Shown piece by piece: positions 32,829-44,786 of a stretch of 58,509 bases of DNA. The stretch is taken from positions 185,680 through 244,188 of the forward strand of contig ML976694.1 of NCBI GenBank assembly GCA_010015655.1, read 5' to 3'. The notes under the pieces are model-generated. The model did no database searches. It saw nothing but the letters and a program-made list of their open reading frames with translations, and had not been told where the DNA came from. Positions within the stretch are counted from its first letter, which is position 1. Each line of letters starts with the position of its first letter. The position numbers and the translations under genes were made by a program. This DNA comes from Bimuria novae-zelandiae CBS 107.79. Taxonomy: Eukaryota > Ascomycota > Dothideomycetes > Pleosporales > Didymosphaeriaceae.

Positions 32829-34844
32829 ATGGGGTCTAAACTCAGCAGGTCCGTGCGGGAGCACAAGGCAACTACACAGCAAGATACACCTTCTCGTCAC
32901 GATCAACTTCAGATGGAACCCCGCCAAGATGCGCATGAGCCTCAGCAAACGGAAGATGACACCACCGCTACTTCCGCTCACGATACACAACACACAACGC
33001 CTGCCTCACCACCGGACAACGACGCTATGGATATCGACCAGCCCACGCGAACATCGACGGATTCACCCTCGTCGGCTAATCTCCGAGAACTGGAACAGCT
33101 GCCAGGCGCCCTGTCAGGTGAACTGGCAGCCTGCTTGATTTGCACCACACCCTGCGATGAGGCCGATGGAGACTCCTCAAAGGCGATCTATCCCTGCAGC
33201 AAGTGCGACAATGCGTATTGCGTACCGTGTCTCAAGAATGTTTTCATCGACGCGTGTAAAGACGTGTCACGCATGCCGCCACGGTGCTGCAACCAGATAC
33301 CACTGCACCACGTCCGGCCGTACCTAACGCAACAGGAGGTCACTGTGTTCAAAGCCAAGTACGAGGAATGGGGTACGCCGAACCCGTTTTACTGTCCAGT
33401 TCCTCATTGCTCTACGTTCATCCCCAACTACCTGCTCCCGCGTATGAGGACAAACGCCAATGGCAAACAGCGTGTGGATTCGGGTATTGGCACACCGACC
33501 GGTCCAACCGTGTCATGTCCCAAGTGCGAAGCCACGATTTGTACGACTTGTAGAAACCTGGCACATGCAGACGGAATATGCAACCCACTTCAGTTTCATG
33601 GCATTGACAAAGAGACGGAGGGCTTGTTGAAGAGATGGGGCTACAAGAAGTGTCCAAAGTGCGGGAACGGAGTGAAGCGGATGTTCGGCTGCAGTCATAT
33701 GGAGTGCCGTTGCGGCGCGCACTTCTGCTGGGTTTGCATGCAGGGGCGAGATAGTTGCACTGGAGAATGCGATGACGAGGATGATGAAGAAGACGACGGA
33801 TACAGCGAGCCCGACGAAGAAGAGAATGAGGAAGAGGAAGAGCTAGAGCTAGAAGAAGCAACGCCACCAGAGTCCAACCTGGCTCATGTATTCCCACATC
33901 TCTCGTCGACAGTGCAGTCAGACAACCCACCCGCATCAACTGCAAATACAACCCATCCTATGACGGAAGACTTCGAACCATCAACGCGACCAACCGCACC
34001 GGCTCCCAGCACGAGGAATTTAGATGGAGGTGGAGGTCGCTACTGGGAGAACCAGGATCTTGACTTCGGCGACGAGCCATCAGACGACTATCAAGATCGC
34101 TCATGGGATTGCGACCACAATTTCGACACAGCCAAGGTCAAACTCGCAGACGCGTTCGCCAAACGCTCCCCCGACACCGCTATGGAGTGCATGAAGTGCT
34201 GGGGACCGATCCACCCTGAAGTCGAGATGCCACGATCAGTCCGCACTGGTAAGCCCCAGCCGCTGACCACAACCGCGGGCCCAGCGAGTCGCCCAGCTCA
34301 ATCGCCTCCTCGACTTCGACGAAGCGATATGAATTCCGTCAAGGAATACTTCGACTCGGTGCACGCGCGTGTGCGACGCTCGATGCGCGGTTCCTCTTCC
34401 GCTTCAGCTCCTCTTCCCATCAGCCGCTCCATGGAAGGCTTCTCCCAACCAAGCACCTCTGCGACCTCGCTCAGCGCCTCGCCCGCTTCCTTCCACAGCT
34501 CTTCCATGCCTCCTCCCACGGCGTGCTCGCAAGACACTACAACAGAGCGCGTGGTAGATCTCTACGGCAACACCGTCGCCACCACAAAGAAGAGAAAGCA
34601 CGCAGAACACGACGACGACATGCCAGACTGGGTCTTGGAAGTGGCGGCAAACGAAGAGCAGGGCACCAGACTTACGTTCGCGACGCGCAGTACGCCGTTC
34701 AGCTTCGCGCATGAGTGCTATCACTGCGGGTTGCTCGTGTGTCATCGGTGCAAGGAGAGGCTTAAGGAAGAGGCGGATGCAAAACTCGAAGCGAACACAG
34801 GAACAGCCTCCGATGCAGAGGACTATCAAGATCACGAAATATAG
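32829..34844 (+). CDS. RBR (RING1-IBR-RING2) E3 ubiquitin-protein ligase
   Basis: Transfers ubiquitin from an E2 through a cysteine thioester in RING2 to a substrate. Single exon, 671 aa from ATG 32829 (CACAATGG context). An in-frame ATG at 32790 would add 13 residues but lies too close to the TATA box. The chosen N-terminus, MGSKLSRS, fits the N-myristoylation rule MGxxxS. RING1 is about residues 102-154 (CLICTTPCDEA, CSKCDNAYCVPCL), IBR about 189-251 (CPVPHCSTF, CPKCEATICTTC) and RING2 about 275-314 (KKCPKCGNGVKRMFGCSHME, CRCGAHFCWVC), with Cys293 of HMEC the likely catalytic residue. A long acidic stretch follows (DDEDDEEDD, EENEEEEELELEE), then a Ser/Pro-rich region and a conserved-looking C-terminal CYHCGLLVCHRCKERL. 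Substrate unknown. Confidence 0.88.
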   Translation: MGSKLSRSVREHKATTQQDTPSRHDQLQMEPRQDAHEPQQTEDDTTATSAHDTQHTTPASPPDNDAMDIDQPTRTSTDSPSSANLRELEQLPGALSGELAACLICTTPCDEADGDSSKAIYPCSKCDNAYCVPCLKNVFIDACKDVSRMPPRCCNQIPLHHVRPYLTQQEVTVFKAKYEEWGTPNPFYCPVPHCSTFIPNYLLPRMRTNANGKQRVDSGIGTPTGPTVSCPKCEATICTTCRNLAHADGICNPLQFHGIDKETEGLLKRWGYKKCPKCGNGVKRMFGCSHMECRCGAHFCWVCMQGRDSCTGECDDEDDEEDDGYSEPDEEENEEEEELELEEATPPESNLAHVFPHLSSTVQSDNPPASTANTTHPMTEDFEPSTRPTAPAPSTRNLDGGGGRYWENQDLDFGDEPSDDYQDRSWDCDHNFDTAKVKLADAFAKRSPDTAMECMKCWGPIHPEVEMPRSVRTGKPQPLTTTAGPASRPAQSPPRLRRSDMNSVKEYFDSVHARVRRSMRGSSSASAPLPISRSMEGFSQPSTSATSLSASPASFHSSSMPPPTACSQDTTTERVVDLYGNTVATTKKRKHAEHDDDMPDWVLEVAANEEQGTRLTFATRSTPFSFAHECYHCGLLVCHRCKERLKEEADAKLEANTGTASDAEDYQDHEI

Positions 34845-35695
34845 AGAGATAGATGAGCACTTGAAGGAGGTTCTAAGCCTGGACTATGTCGATGCGGGGG
34901 TGTAGAAAGCTGGAGGGGATAGCGAAGAGGGTGGGATGATATTAGTGTGGGTTTATATGCGTGGGAGACGGGTCTTCGTTGCTGAGAGTATGGCGTTTTA
35001 CGTATCTAGCGGGCATGTCTTTTTCAACATGGGCTGGGTTCGGCTGGCGTAACACGCCATGTTCAGGCCTCTTTGACACAATCGCATCCACCAATGATGT
35101 ATACGAAAACCAACCTTTCCCACCAGTAAGTCCCTGCTTTACCATGAACAAGCTGTGATAGTTCTGGTACATCTCCGATTTGGCCGAAACCGTCCACCTA
35201 GTTAACGGTTTGGTAGTTGTCATTCTGGCGTGGTCTGGAGAGTGGAGTCGTACCAGGCATGCCTTTTCTTCGTAGCATCCGCCTTACCCCTTGGTTCGTA
35301 CAATCAGTCCTACAAGTACTCACACATATTGAACCAACTACCTTGCCAGACCAACAAGCGTCAACCTCTAATAAGCATGCGTTGAAAGGTATCGAAGGTG
35401 GCAACGTCACGACTGAGATTCACGCAAAGACAGACACACACACATGCACACCCAGCACAGTTCGTAACACTAAGTAAAAGGAGTAAAAGCTCTTAGCATA
35501 GCTAAACACATCCAAATAGATGATTTGCCCGCCACACCAGCCCTTTGTGAGATCCATATATCCTTTTGCCCTGACGGCCTATTGTAGCTACGTTATCTGT
35601 TCGTCACTTGCATTCACTTTGTTCGCATGACGGTCTTTCGGACCATCGTCTGCCATGACTCCCGTAGGTCACGCATTGAAATGTCAGGTCGCAAT
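34845..35695. other. Intergenic between convergent genes
   Basis: Shared 3' flank of the RBR ligase gene (plus) and the Stm1-like gene (minus). No supported coding region or repeat. Confidence 0.5.
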
Positions 35696-37008
35696 CTATG
35701 CGCCCAGGCTGGGGAAAGCGCTGGAGTCGTTGAGGTTGGGACCGGATTGGGCACCGCGGCCGCCACGGGGGCCACGTCCCTCACCACCACCACGACCCTC
35801 GCCACGACCGCGGCCACGGAATTCACCGCCGCGGCCACCACGTCCCTCGCCACGTCCACGCCCGCCACGGCCACGTCCGCCACCGAAGTTGTCACGGGGA
35901 GCGGGCTGGAGCAGACGGTCGCCATCAAGCTCGACGAAAGCCTTCTCCTTTCGCTCACGGGCGCGCTTCTGCTTGCCTCCGGATCCAGCGATGAAGTCCT
36001 CCTCATCGTCGCGGGCGACGGCCTTGCCCTCGGGGAACTTGGCAGAGCTACCCTCGTTGGCCTTGCGGACGTTCTGCGAGATAGCGAGCTTTTTCTCAGC
36101 GAGCTCAGCAAGGTACTGCTCGTACGTCTTGGTCTTCTCTTCCGGCTCGGCCTCCACGGCGGGGTCAACGTCGGCAGCGGCATCCTCAGCGACAGCCTCC
36201 TTTTCGTCTTTCTGGGCAATAGCCTCGCCCGCAGTCTCGTCGGCGAGCTCGGCGTTGCCGTCAGTGGCTCCCCATCCCTGGGCTACTTGCTTCTCGTGGT
36301 CGCTGATCAAGATTAGCGATGTGACGTTTCAGAAGGAAGCGGGGTTACATACGCAATGCCCGTCCGGCTGTGACGGTCCCCGCGAGGGGCACCACCACGG
36401 CCTCCACGTCCACCGCGGCCACCGCGACCACGGCCACGGCCGCCTGCAGAGACGTCACCACCCTCAAGGTCGCCAAGTCGCGCACCACGGCTGCGGTTCT
36501 TATCCGCGCCCGCGCCGCGATCCCGGAAGTCTGTCAAAGTCAGCGAGGTTCCCAACGGACATCAGGCGACCAGATCATTGCAGGCCAACATGGTCACCGT
36601 ATTCGGGGCGTGAGCATGACGTACAGTTGTCGTTCGCGTTGCCAGAGTCTTTGGGGCCGCAGGATGCAGGAGCAGCGTCACCGCCTCGTGCGGGACCTTC
36701 GGCGGGAGCATTGCGCTTGCCTGTTCTCGCGACGGGCTTGTCGACGGTCTTGACGGGCGGCTTTGGGGTAGCGCGCTCGGGGTCGAGTTCTGGGTCGTTG
36801 CCTATGAAGGAGGTTAGCGGGGTCGTCTTGCGATCGTTTCGAGCACGGGCTGTTACGCACCCAGCAACTCGTAGAGGTTCTGCCAAATGTTAGCATTGTA
36901 ATCCAATTATGCCATTGAGGCGCTGCGTGGGCGCCTGCGAGAAGCATTGAGACTCGCGGGCCACTGACGCAAGGCGGAGCAACTGACCTTGGAAGCGATC
37001 GAGGACAT
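35696..37008 (-). CDS. STM1: Stm1 / HABP4-SERBP1 family RGG-rich ribosome- and RNA-binding protein
   Basis: In yeast Stm1 binds 80S ribosomes and helps preserve them in starvation; SERBP1 is the animal relative. Exons (minus strand) 37008-36988, 36879-36861, 36801-36625, 36530-36353, 36302-35696 give 333 aa; introns of 108, 59, 94 and 50 nt, all GT-AG. The two tiny first exons join to MSSIASKNLYELLGNDPELD, the Stm1 N-terminal motif. Residues about 60-130 hold the first RGG block (GGRGRGRGGRGG), then HSRTGIADHEKQVAQGWG, the hallmark of the HABP4/PAI-RBP1 domain, an acidic middle, KTYEQYLAELAEKK and a second RGG block (GGGRGRGGRGRGEGRGG) before a PSLGA end. The high GC of the RGG coding stretch creates long open frames on the other strand that are not genes. 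The S. pombe relative is Oga1. Confidence 0.9.
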
Positions 37009-38348
37009 ATTGAGGAATTAAAGCGCCTTTCGCGCTTGTCCTTCTAGACGCTCAAACTGCTGGGAAACGGTGTAAAGAGCGAGAGCGGGCCCTGGTGTGC
37101 AAGGGTCGCGGCTCTCAAGATTCAGGTGGAATAGCTCCGAGGTGTCGCAGTTGACGTTGAGACGAGGGTAAATTTCGATTGTGGATGGAGCTGCTTCGCT
37201 TAGTCAATGCGGCCCGTGCACACTCCTGGTTCTTTGTGCTCCTCAGCATGACGCCTTGTCCGCGCCGAAGTACATGCTATCTGCTCGTGGATTTGAACGT
37301 GGGCTACGAATTGCACAAAAATTGATGTTCTCAGCGTCATGATGCAGCCTTTCATGAACAAGACGGCTGCATCAACAGGTAGAGCCTTAGCGACTGCCCC
37401 TCACCTGGGTAGCGACTCCCCACAATCCGATGTCAATTGCTCAACAGTGGATAAATCTCCCATATATGTACTAGAACTTAACCTGTAGCTCGTCTACTCA
37501 TCTCAGGATGAATGACCTCGGTTGGTCTGTTCCATGTCTCATCAGGCATTGGGGCTGATTCAATGTTGAAGGCCGGTCTTACAGCTTGTGTATTTCCATC
37601 GCGCAATCATAACATCTACTGGAAAGAGCGGCAAAGCACACGAGGAATCAAGTACGCCATTTGACCACCGAGCGTGCACATGTGTAAACATTACGACGAG
37701 ATCGCCGTGTGCGAGTGTTGCAAGCCGCAGTTAGCGACGTCACTGCCGACTTGTTCAGCTATAGATCCGTGCGTCTCCGCAGCCGCAGGAGGCGTCTGGG
37801 GTAGAATCCGTAGACGACAGCAACACGAATCGCACGACACCACAGCCACTCGTGGCCCTGTAAGCATTGGATGAGAGAAGTGATTAGTCGGCAGACTTTG
37901 ACCAATGCCGATGAGGGGGCAAGTATTTACAACGACTATGCCGAGTCTCCGTGCCGAAACGACCACACACATATGGCCGCCAAAATGAAACAATGAAACC
38001 GTGACTGTCCAGAACCACAATTCGTAGCAACAATACGAGCTTCAACACCCCTTGGACCGATAAGAATGATCCCTATAACTATAACTTTTGAAGAATGCCG
38101 CCGTCCCGTGAAACTGTTGGGCTTCCGTGGGGTAGTCCTTGCCGAGGAAAACAAACGCCGTGGTCGAATCCTCGACCATGCTATAACCCACTCTGCGCCC
38201 GCTGAAACGATATAGATCGTGGTTGAGTTCAAAATCCAAAAAATCCCAAAACGTAACATGGCCTCGTTATGATACCAGTCGTCGTACAATACGAGAACGT
38301 AAGTTCGTTGTGCGTCTTTTCGTGTATTATGTTCCTAGGTGCTATATC
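37009..38348. other. Intergenic: Stm1-like promoter and bZIP 3' flank
   Basis: 1.34 kb of normal composition. Presumably the promoter of the Stm1-like gene (right of 37008) and the 3' region of the bZIP gene. No tRNA, repeat or supported frame found. Confidence 0.45.
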
Positions 38349-39825
38349 CTATCGCGATTCATAAATCGTGGGGAAGTGCATGCTGGCTGACAGCCCGAAT
38401 GGATCTGCATCCAGCATTGGGTCGTACGGGTCGAACAGCTGGTTCATTCCGTTGAATGCGTGGTTCCCATCGTTAGTTGGCATCGCTGCGCTATTCGGGA
38501 ACTGTGGGGTCTGGGCGGGTGGCATCGGTGGCTGCATGCTTTGCTGCGACTGCATCGAGTTCGACGAGAACGGGTGTGGGTACGGACCAGGCCCAGTAGA
38601 GTGATCGCTGGGGTCTTCTTGGTCGAGCATGTCGGTTTGCTCGTCGTACTCCTGCTCTACACAAGGGTATCAGCCTAGGATACAAAGCAATACACCCTAA
38701 AAAGAAACGGGACAGCTTGCCGAGTTGAGTCATGTGCTCTGAATAGGGCGTCGGGAAGTATGTCTGCGTGCCGCCGCTGGTGCTGCTTCGGGACATTACA
38801 TTTGCGCTACTGCCAACTGGAGTTCCGTTCGATATGCCGTTTTTGGGAAGCTGACTTGTGTTCAAAGACGGTCGCTGCGGACCCATCATAGGGGTATATT
38901 GGGACCTAGGCGGTTGCGGTTGCAATTGAGGATGCCGCTGAGGATGTTGTTGGGGAGGAATGGAGCCAAAGTTGGGCGACACTGAGATGCCTTGTGGCAT
39001 GAAGTTCGGCGATCGCGTGGCCGATGCGACGGGCGAGGGCAGATGCGAGCCGGGCGTAGGCTGCGACAGTGGTGAACGATTTGGGACTGCTCCATCAGGC
39101 TGAATCATGGGTAGACCATGCACACCTTCAGCCTTGTTCGGCATCCCTCCCAGTGACCGGCGGTTCTGTTGCTGCTGTCTGTTGTTCATCATCGCGCGCT
39201 GCTGGAGTGCCGGCTGGTTTGGCGAAGCTGTCGTAGACGTGGGCTGGCGCGTGGGACCTAGGTTAGGACTGCCAGTTTTTGCTTGCAACTCCGCCTGGAC
39301 ATCAATGCCTGGATATTGTTAGATCCCACAGCTACGAATTACTTTGCGATTGTCATAGTGTACCTTTTTCCAGCAGGATCCTCTCCAAGAGCGAGTTCTT
39401 ATACCGGAGCATTAGACACTCATCGGCAGCGCTGCGGTGGCTCTGCTGCAGGTTTTGCAGGGTCTCCTCATGGTGCTTGATTGTGCTCTCCAGCTGCTTG
39501 ATGTACTCGGTGCGTCGCTCGCGGAAGGCAGCCTGGGCCTGGCGGTTGCGCTGCTTACGCTCTTCCGAGGTGGCATATATCTTGCGACGCGTTAGTAACA
39601 TCTTCTTCTACAAGGCAATTTCCATCTCTAGTGCTGCGGGCACAATGGGGAGCTGCTCACTGGCTTGCGCCCGCCTTTGCGCTTCTGCTGCTGCTGCGGG
39701 TTGTCCTGGGTGTATGCGGCGGGCTCGGGCTCAGGCGACGAGGCAGTCGAGGGAGTCGACCCATCCCGCAAAGCCTCTGTCTTGCCTACCGTGGCCGTCA
39801 TATCCGTTACGAAACTATCACCCAT
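38349..39825 (-). CDS. bZIP transcription factor (AP-1-like fungal class)
   Basis: Nuclear DNA-binding protein. Exons (minus strand) 39825-39661, 39580-39364, 39308-38721, 38656-38349 give 425 aa. Intron 1 (80 nt) has a textbook TACTAAC branch site; intron 2 (55 nt) is GT-AG; intron 3 (64 nt) starts CTCG/GCAAGC and ends GTAG, so it is a GC-AG intron, needed to join HMTQL to EQEYDEQ in frame. Exon 1 ends in the basic KRKGGRKP stretch, and residues 56-86 form the basic region (IYATSEERKQRNRQAQAAFR, then ERRTEYIKQLE) with the NxxAQxxFR pattern of fungal AP-1-like factors; the leucine zipper runs to about residue 125 (CLMLRYKNSLLERILLEKG). The rest is Gln/Pro/Ser/Asn-rich, a likely activation region. 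Start chosen at ATG 39825; an upstream in-frame extension lacks family features. Target genes unknown. Confidence 0.87.
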
Positions 39826-41968
39826 CTGCGGGCAGCGTGCCCCTCCGAGCGGCAGGAGGGGCACAAACGCCAAGCAGTGATTGACGCGACCGCTGAACGA
39901 GATAGCCGGCGAGAGGCTCTGCCAGGCTAAGCGCGCGCTGAAGAGACAGGACAGCCGCAGCGCCGGGTCGGAGGTATTCACGTGTGTGGATGGTGTTGAT
40001 AATGGCTGATAAGGAGTGTGCTACGGGAGCTGTGGGTGGTCGCGCGCAGATGGTGTGAGGTAAGAGTTTATGTAAAGGAAACGAACCTCAGCGAAAGGCG
40101 GGAGAAACAACGATTTCAAAGGGGCCGGCGCAGGGCCACGGCTCTGCGTCACGGGCGAGCTAGCACCCTCGAACAAAGACGAGCTAGCACACTCAAACGA
40201 AGACGCCCCAACTGCGCAGCAGGCGTGCGTATAGACGGCGGACGGCCCTTGGACGTGCGGGGAGTTCGCCCGTGCCAATGCAACCTGAGGCCCCCGCGAG
40301 AAAACTCTTCGCAGCCGTCCAGCAGCGTTTGTTTGGACGCATGGCCGGGAGTGGTTGCGCCGAGGGAGCTGCACGCTCATCGTTGGCGAGCACCGCTAAG
40401 AGGGGATCGCCTCACCGTGTGCAGTGAAGCACACGCATTAGCTCCCGACGCCACGTAGCACTCTATCTTGCATCTCCGGCATCTCCATGGAAAGTCCCCT
40501 AGCGGAGCTCTCCCAACGGCTGTCTGGAACCTCTTTAACAGGGCGACTGCCAGTGTGCGCGAGCTCGGATCTGATATCTGGACTCCTCGCACTTTGCGCA
40601 ACCTTCTGCCAACTTTCCGCTTGCGAATATGTAGACGTAGGTGCACAAAACCACAGCCTGGCGACCACGCGCTTCGAAAAAGCAACCCGGCCTTGGACGG
40701 CGACCACCCAGCAACACAGCGGCCACGAGCTGTGAGACGTGGAGCAGCGTTGAGTCTGGCCTCGCTCGCTGTAAGGCTGACGCCTGCAGGGTCCCCGCAC
40801 TCGATCTGATAATGCACGCTGGATGAGATCATCTGTAGCCTCCCTTGGTGAGAGGGACACCGATGTCAAAGAACCGCGAAACGCCGAGTGTTTGCTAGGG
40901 ATCACTCTGATGACATGTCTTGGCGCGTGCATCCCAGCAGCGAGCCGTTCTTCTGGGATGCTATTCTTTATTTGGAGGCGCCGAAGTATGCAATGCGGGG
41001 GGCACTCACGGCCCTATCGGAGGTCGCTCCCAGCGTTGCCAGCACGCCTCACCGCCAGCTCGCAGGCGAAGGAGCAGTGAACTCGCCGTCAACTCGCCGT
41101 CTCAAGTTGCTCGAGGGTCACCTGAGCAGGTAGAAAATTGCAACTTTCGAGTGGATACCAGTGGACGTGTTCTTGCATCGTCGGTCGAGGGCCTGCAGAA
41201 TCCGCCGTTCCGCTGATGCACGTCGTGCGCGCCGTTAACTCGTATAGGACTGGCTTCGCAGCCACGTTGCTTTTTGCCTTCATTCCGAGCGCAAAGGAAT
41301 ACCAGGTTCGTGAGGTTCGTGCTGGTCACGGCGCGACTCCCAAGACACTGTCAACGCCTCTGGTGCACTACGAAGAACATTCTGCATGTCCAGCTGGAGA
41401 CCGCCCGAGGGTCAGTGGCTCCCGGTGTCATTGGGATCTCCGAGCAAGAGTTAGATTTGTTGGTCCCTCGGTTTGGCATATTTGCGGAGGCACTTTCCAC
41501 GTCAGTCGGAGGATAAGAGCATGTTCTCTTCCCAACGTAGCAGGTTAGCGCGATACTCGCCGTATCGCAGGGTGAGTGCGTTGAACCAGAAGAAAAGTAA
41601 TTGAAATCGTTGTTCTAGCGAACGCGCGAATCTCTGATTGTCGTCCTTTCGTACTCGGTCGTGCTTTCCAGTTGTTGCTCTGGGGCAGGAACACTCCTTC
41701 CTCCATTTCCTCCTCCGCCTCGCCATGACGCATGCAGCAGCTGCAACACCATGGACTCAGCGTCGCGACGACGAGCATGCGACCCTCAATCAACACACCT
41801 TGGATATAGAGCATCGACATAGTCTCACATGACTTTCCTACTGTTTCCAGCAACATCAGATCCCGCACAAACAGGATTCATTTGGCCAGCACCTAACCGC
41901 TACACGTCAGTCCGACGCTCAGTTTGTCTTTGTCGAAGCCAGTCCCCCGGATCATAGCCGCTGACAGT
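39826..41968. other. Divergent intergenic region between bZIP and arrestin-like genes
   Basis: 2.1 kb, GC-rich, with many short overlapping frames on both strands and none with a recognisable domain. A short tandem repeat (unit ACGAGCTAGCAC...AAACGAAG, about 24 bp, two copies) lies at 40154-40204. It probably holds both promoters and long 5' leaders. A lineage-specific gene cannot be excluded. Confidence 0.4.
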
Positions 41969-44786
41969 ATGCCACTGGCCTTGTCCGAGCTCGCGGGCCG
42001 GATGCTGAAGGGACCAGGTCACCCACAGCCGCCACCCTGCAAGGGACCTCCTTCCGAGGCCCGTCTTTCACTGGAGCGTGCGAGCGGCTCTGCGCATCTC
42101 AATCCACTTGGACCGGAGGTAGTCGGCTGTGGAGGCATGGTGGGCAACGCTCAGGGCGATTCTAGAGGCCACTCGAGCATCACCACGTCTTGGGCGCGGA
42201 CGCGCCCTTTGTCGGATATTCGCGAGATTACTGAGTCAAGCTTAGCGGACACTATTCCGAGAAGGCTTCTCTCCGAGAAACAACTGCCGCACAGTGGATC
42301 GCACACTGAGTTGACGCAAAAACCATCTGTCGCATCGAGGCTGGCCAGCCTCGACCCACGGCTTGCAGAAAACAGAGAACCCGACAGAAAGACAAGCATC
42401 GATAGCAATGGCGTTAGATCGACACACCGAGGGCGGTCTACTCAAAAGGCGGGAGACGCTTCGTAAGTCGCCTGCCCCATGTCCACATGTCTGTATACCA
42501 ATCTGTACCTGTAGTAGAACACCATCGCCGGTAGATTTAAGCATTTCCAGCATCTACAGCATTCCACCCGGCAGCATTCCGCCTCGATCATCTTCCAAAA
42601 CTAGGGCACGTAGTGCTTCACAGGGCCGATTTACCCTCCCGATTTCATCCTTGAATGCTCAAAAGGTCCCAGTACCGTCTCTTAACAACGTAACTGCGAT
42701 ACCTCTTCCTCCACCCCGCGGTGCTAGCAGCACAATTCCTCGGCGCGGGCAATCGCAGTCACCCCTTCACGACCTTGCAGCTCCGGTTGCACATGATACC
42801 AATCGACGACCACCATCTCGGACATTTGTACGCGAGCCGCTTTCGGCCGAACTATTGGAATATCCTTCCCATCGGCATCCACGCGTCCATTTAGGACTAG
42901 ATCTTTCAGCAAGCCTTTTTGTCGGGGGCGGCTCAATCGAAGGCACCGTGCAGATCAACGTGGACGATGCTGAGCGAATACGACATAGAAAAACATTAGC
43001 TATTGCGCGGATATCCATCGACTTGCTCGGGCTCGAGGAAATGAGTGGAAACAAGCGCACCGTATTTCTTAATTTGGCTACGGAACTTATTGACGACAAA
43101 AACCCACCGCCGCAAAACATGGTCGACAGTCAAGAGCCAATTGGGCGGGACGATCCATTTTGGCATCTGATGCCCTCAATCACCAACCTGCCGTTCTCGA
43201 TGAGCCTGCCACTCAATGTAGGCCCGCCGCCTTTCCAGTCCAAGAACGCCCGCATACGATACGTTCTCTGCGTCTCGCTTCTCATCCGCGATCAAGGCAA
43301 GCAGTACATCGTGAGGGTTCCCGAAGATATCACAGTATTGTCTGTATACGACCGTGAGTGGAATTCTACCTAGGTATGCCGGGTCGACTCCCCTAACAAT
43401 GCTGCAGCTGAGAAAGCTCTCATGTCCCTCCCCAGTCCTCTCACCGCATCAGACGAATGGCTAAAGCCTCGGGACACCACCGTCGAGATCGTTCGCTTGA
43501 CGGCTGGCTTACATCGACAAGTGTGGGTTAGCGGGACCAACATTTACGTCGATGTGCACGTGTCGAACAACAGCCGGAAAATCATCAAGAAGATCGAATT
43601 GCAGCTCGAAAGAGACATTCTTTGTTACAAACATGTTTGTCGCGCATCGATAAACACCATTGACGATGCGACCCTGCTAATCCAGAACAACGACAGGCTG
43701 CTGCGTCTACGATGGAGAAGTCGGCGAGCCAAGCACGCATATTCGACAGCAACGAAAAATCTATACTCTGTAAAGCGGTCATCAAACAAGGCGCCGCAGG
43801 TTGGCATGGTGTGCCTGCTCATAGTTCCCATATCCGCACATGCGACCTTGAAGTTCCACGAGGGCATGCCACAGTGAAGTGCGGTATGCGCGACCGCCAA
43901 GCTATACTACCTCACAATGGACTTACAAGGACAGGGAAACATTTCGAAGTCCGTTACTTCCTCAATGTCATCGTGGGCACCTCTCACACGTACGATACCC
44001 CGCATCGCACCCACCGATGACAACTGACACGGGCACAGAAAGCTCGTGACGGTCCAGCTACCAATCGTGCTTATCCACATGGTTCGTCAGATACTCTCAC
44101 GGTTCACTATTGTCAACTGACAGCTGCCACAGAATTCGCTCGACGTGGTGCCCAACTCCGTCGCGCAGGTAGCCGCCGCCATCGAAGAAAAGCGCACAGC
44201 TCATACATACCAACCCGGCCACTCACCACCCTGTCTCGGGCGCCGCTCATCGCGCTCCGTCCAGGGCCGCGCCTTCACTGCACCGCGCATGCAGTCCCTC
44301 GACCGCATGCGCGCCCAAGCCGAAGAGATCCAATACCTAGGCAAGATCCTCGACCACAGCCCCCGCAAATACAGCCTCCGCAGAGCGAGCTCGCATTTCG
44401 ACTACCACACTCCACCCAGTAACCGCAAAGCCAAGATCCTGGGTGACGGCGACGTCGCAGATTTACAATCCCGGCCCCGCAGCATCCGCTCTAACGAAAC
44501 GCTCGGGTCTAAGACGAATGCCGTGCTCCAGGGCAATACGCCTGGGTCAAGGAAGGACAATCGCTCCGCCCTGGGGTTCCGCGAGGCCGAGGTCCGCGAG
44601 GATATTGAACTTGGGGGTTTGGGCGTTTTGGGGCAGACGCCGTTTAAACAACGCTTGGAGAGGAGTCGGGAGACGCAGGGGCGGTTTGCGAAGAAGAGGA
44701 GTGTGGAGAGGTGGAGGGGTGTGGCGAGTGCGGGGGTGGTGTGGTTTAAGGGGAATGCGGCGGCGGCGAAGGAGGAGTGGGTTTGA
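41969..44786 (+). CDS. Alpha-arrestin-like protein (arrestin N/C domains)
   Basis: Arrestin-fold adaptors commonly steer ubiquitination and endocytosis of membrane transporters. Exons 41969-42462, 42515-43353, 43408-43634, 43697-43883, 43935-43989, 44039-44081, 44133-44786 give 832 aa with six introns of 49-62 nt, all GT-AG. Residues 1 to about 280 are Ser/Pro-rich and disordered. The arrestin N-like domain is about 285-444 (HLGLDLSASLFVGGGSIEGT, then FSMSLPLNVGPPPFQSKNARI and IVRVPEDITVLSVYD). The C-like domain is about 445-650 (LTAGLHRQVWVSGTNIYVDV, IELQLERDILCYKH, CDLEVPRGHATVKCGKHFEV, YFLNVIVGTSHTKLVTVQLP). The tail is basic and low-complexity. I see no PPxY motif, so recruitment of an Rsp5-type ligase is not indicated. 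Start is the first in-frame ATG after TAA at 41894. Confidence 0.85.

Noticed and set aside
35627..36893. Long open frames on the plus strand, opposite the Stm1-like gene
   Set aside because: They mirror the GC-rich RGG-coding exons; the minus-strand model has family motifs and clean introns.
39826..41968. Many 60-160 residue frames in the divergent intergenic region
   Set aside because: They occur in all frames as expected for GC-rich DNA; none shows a motif or intron structure.
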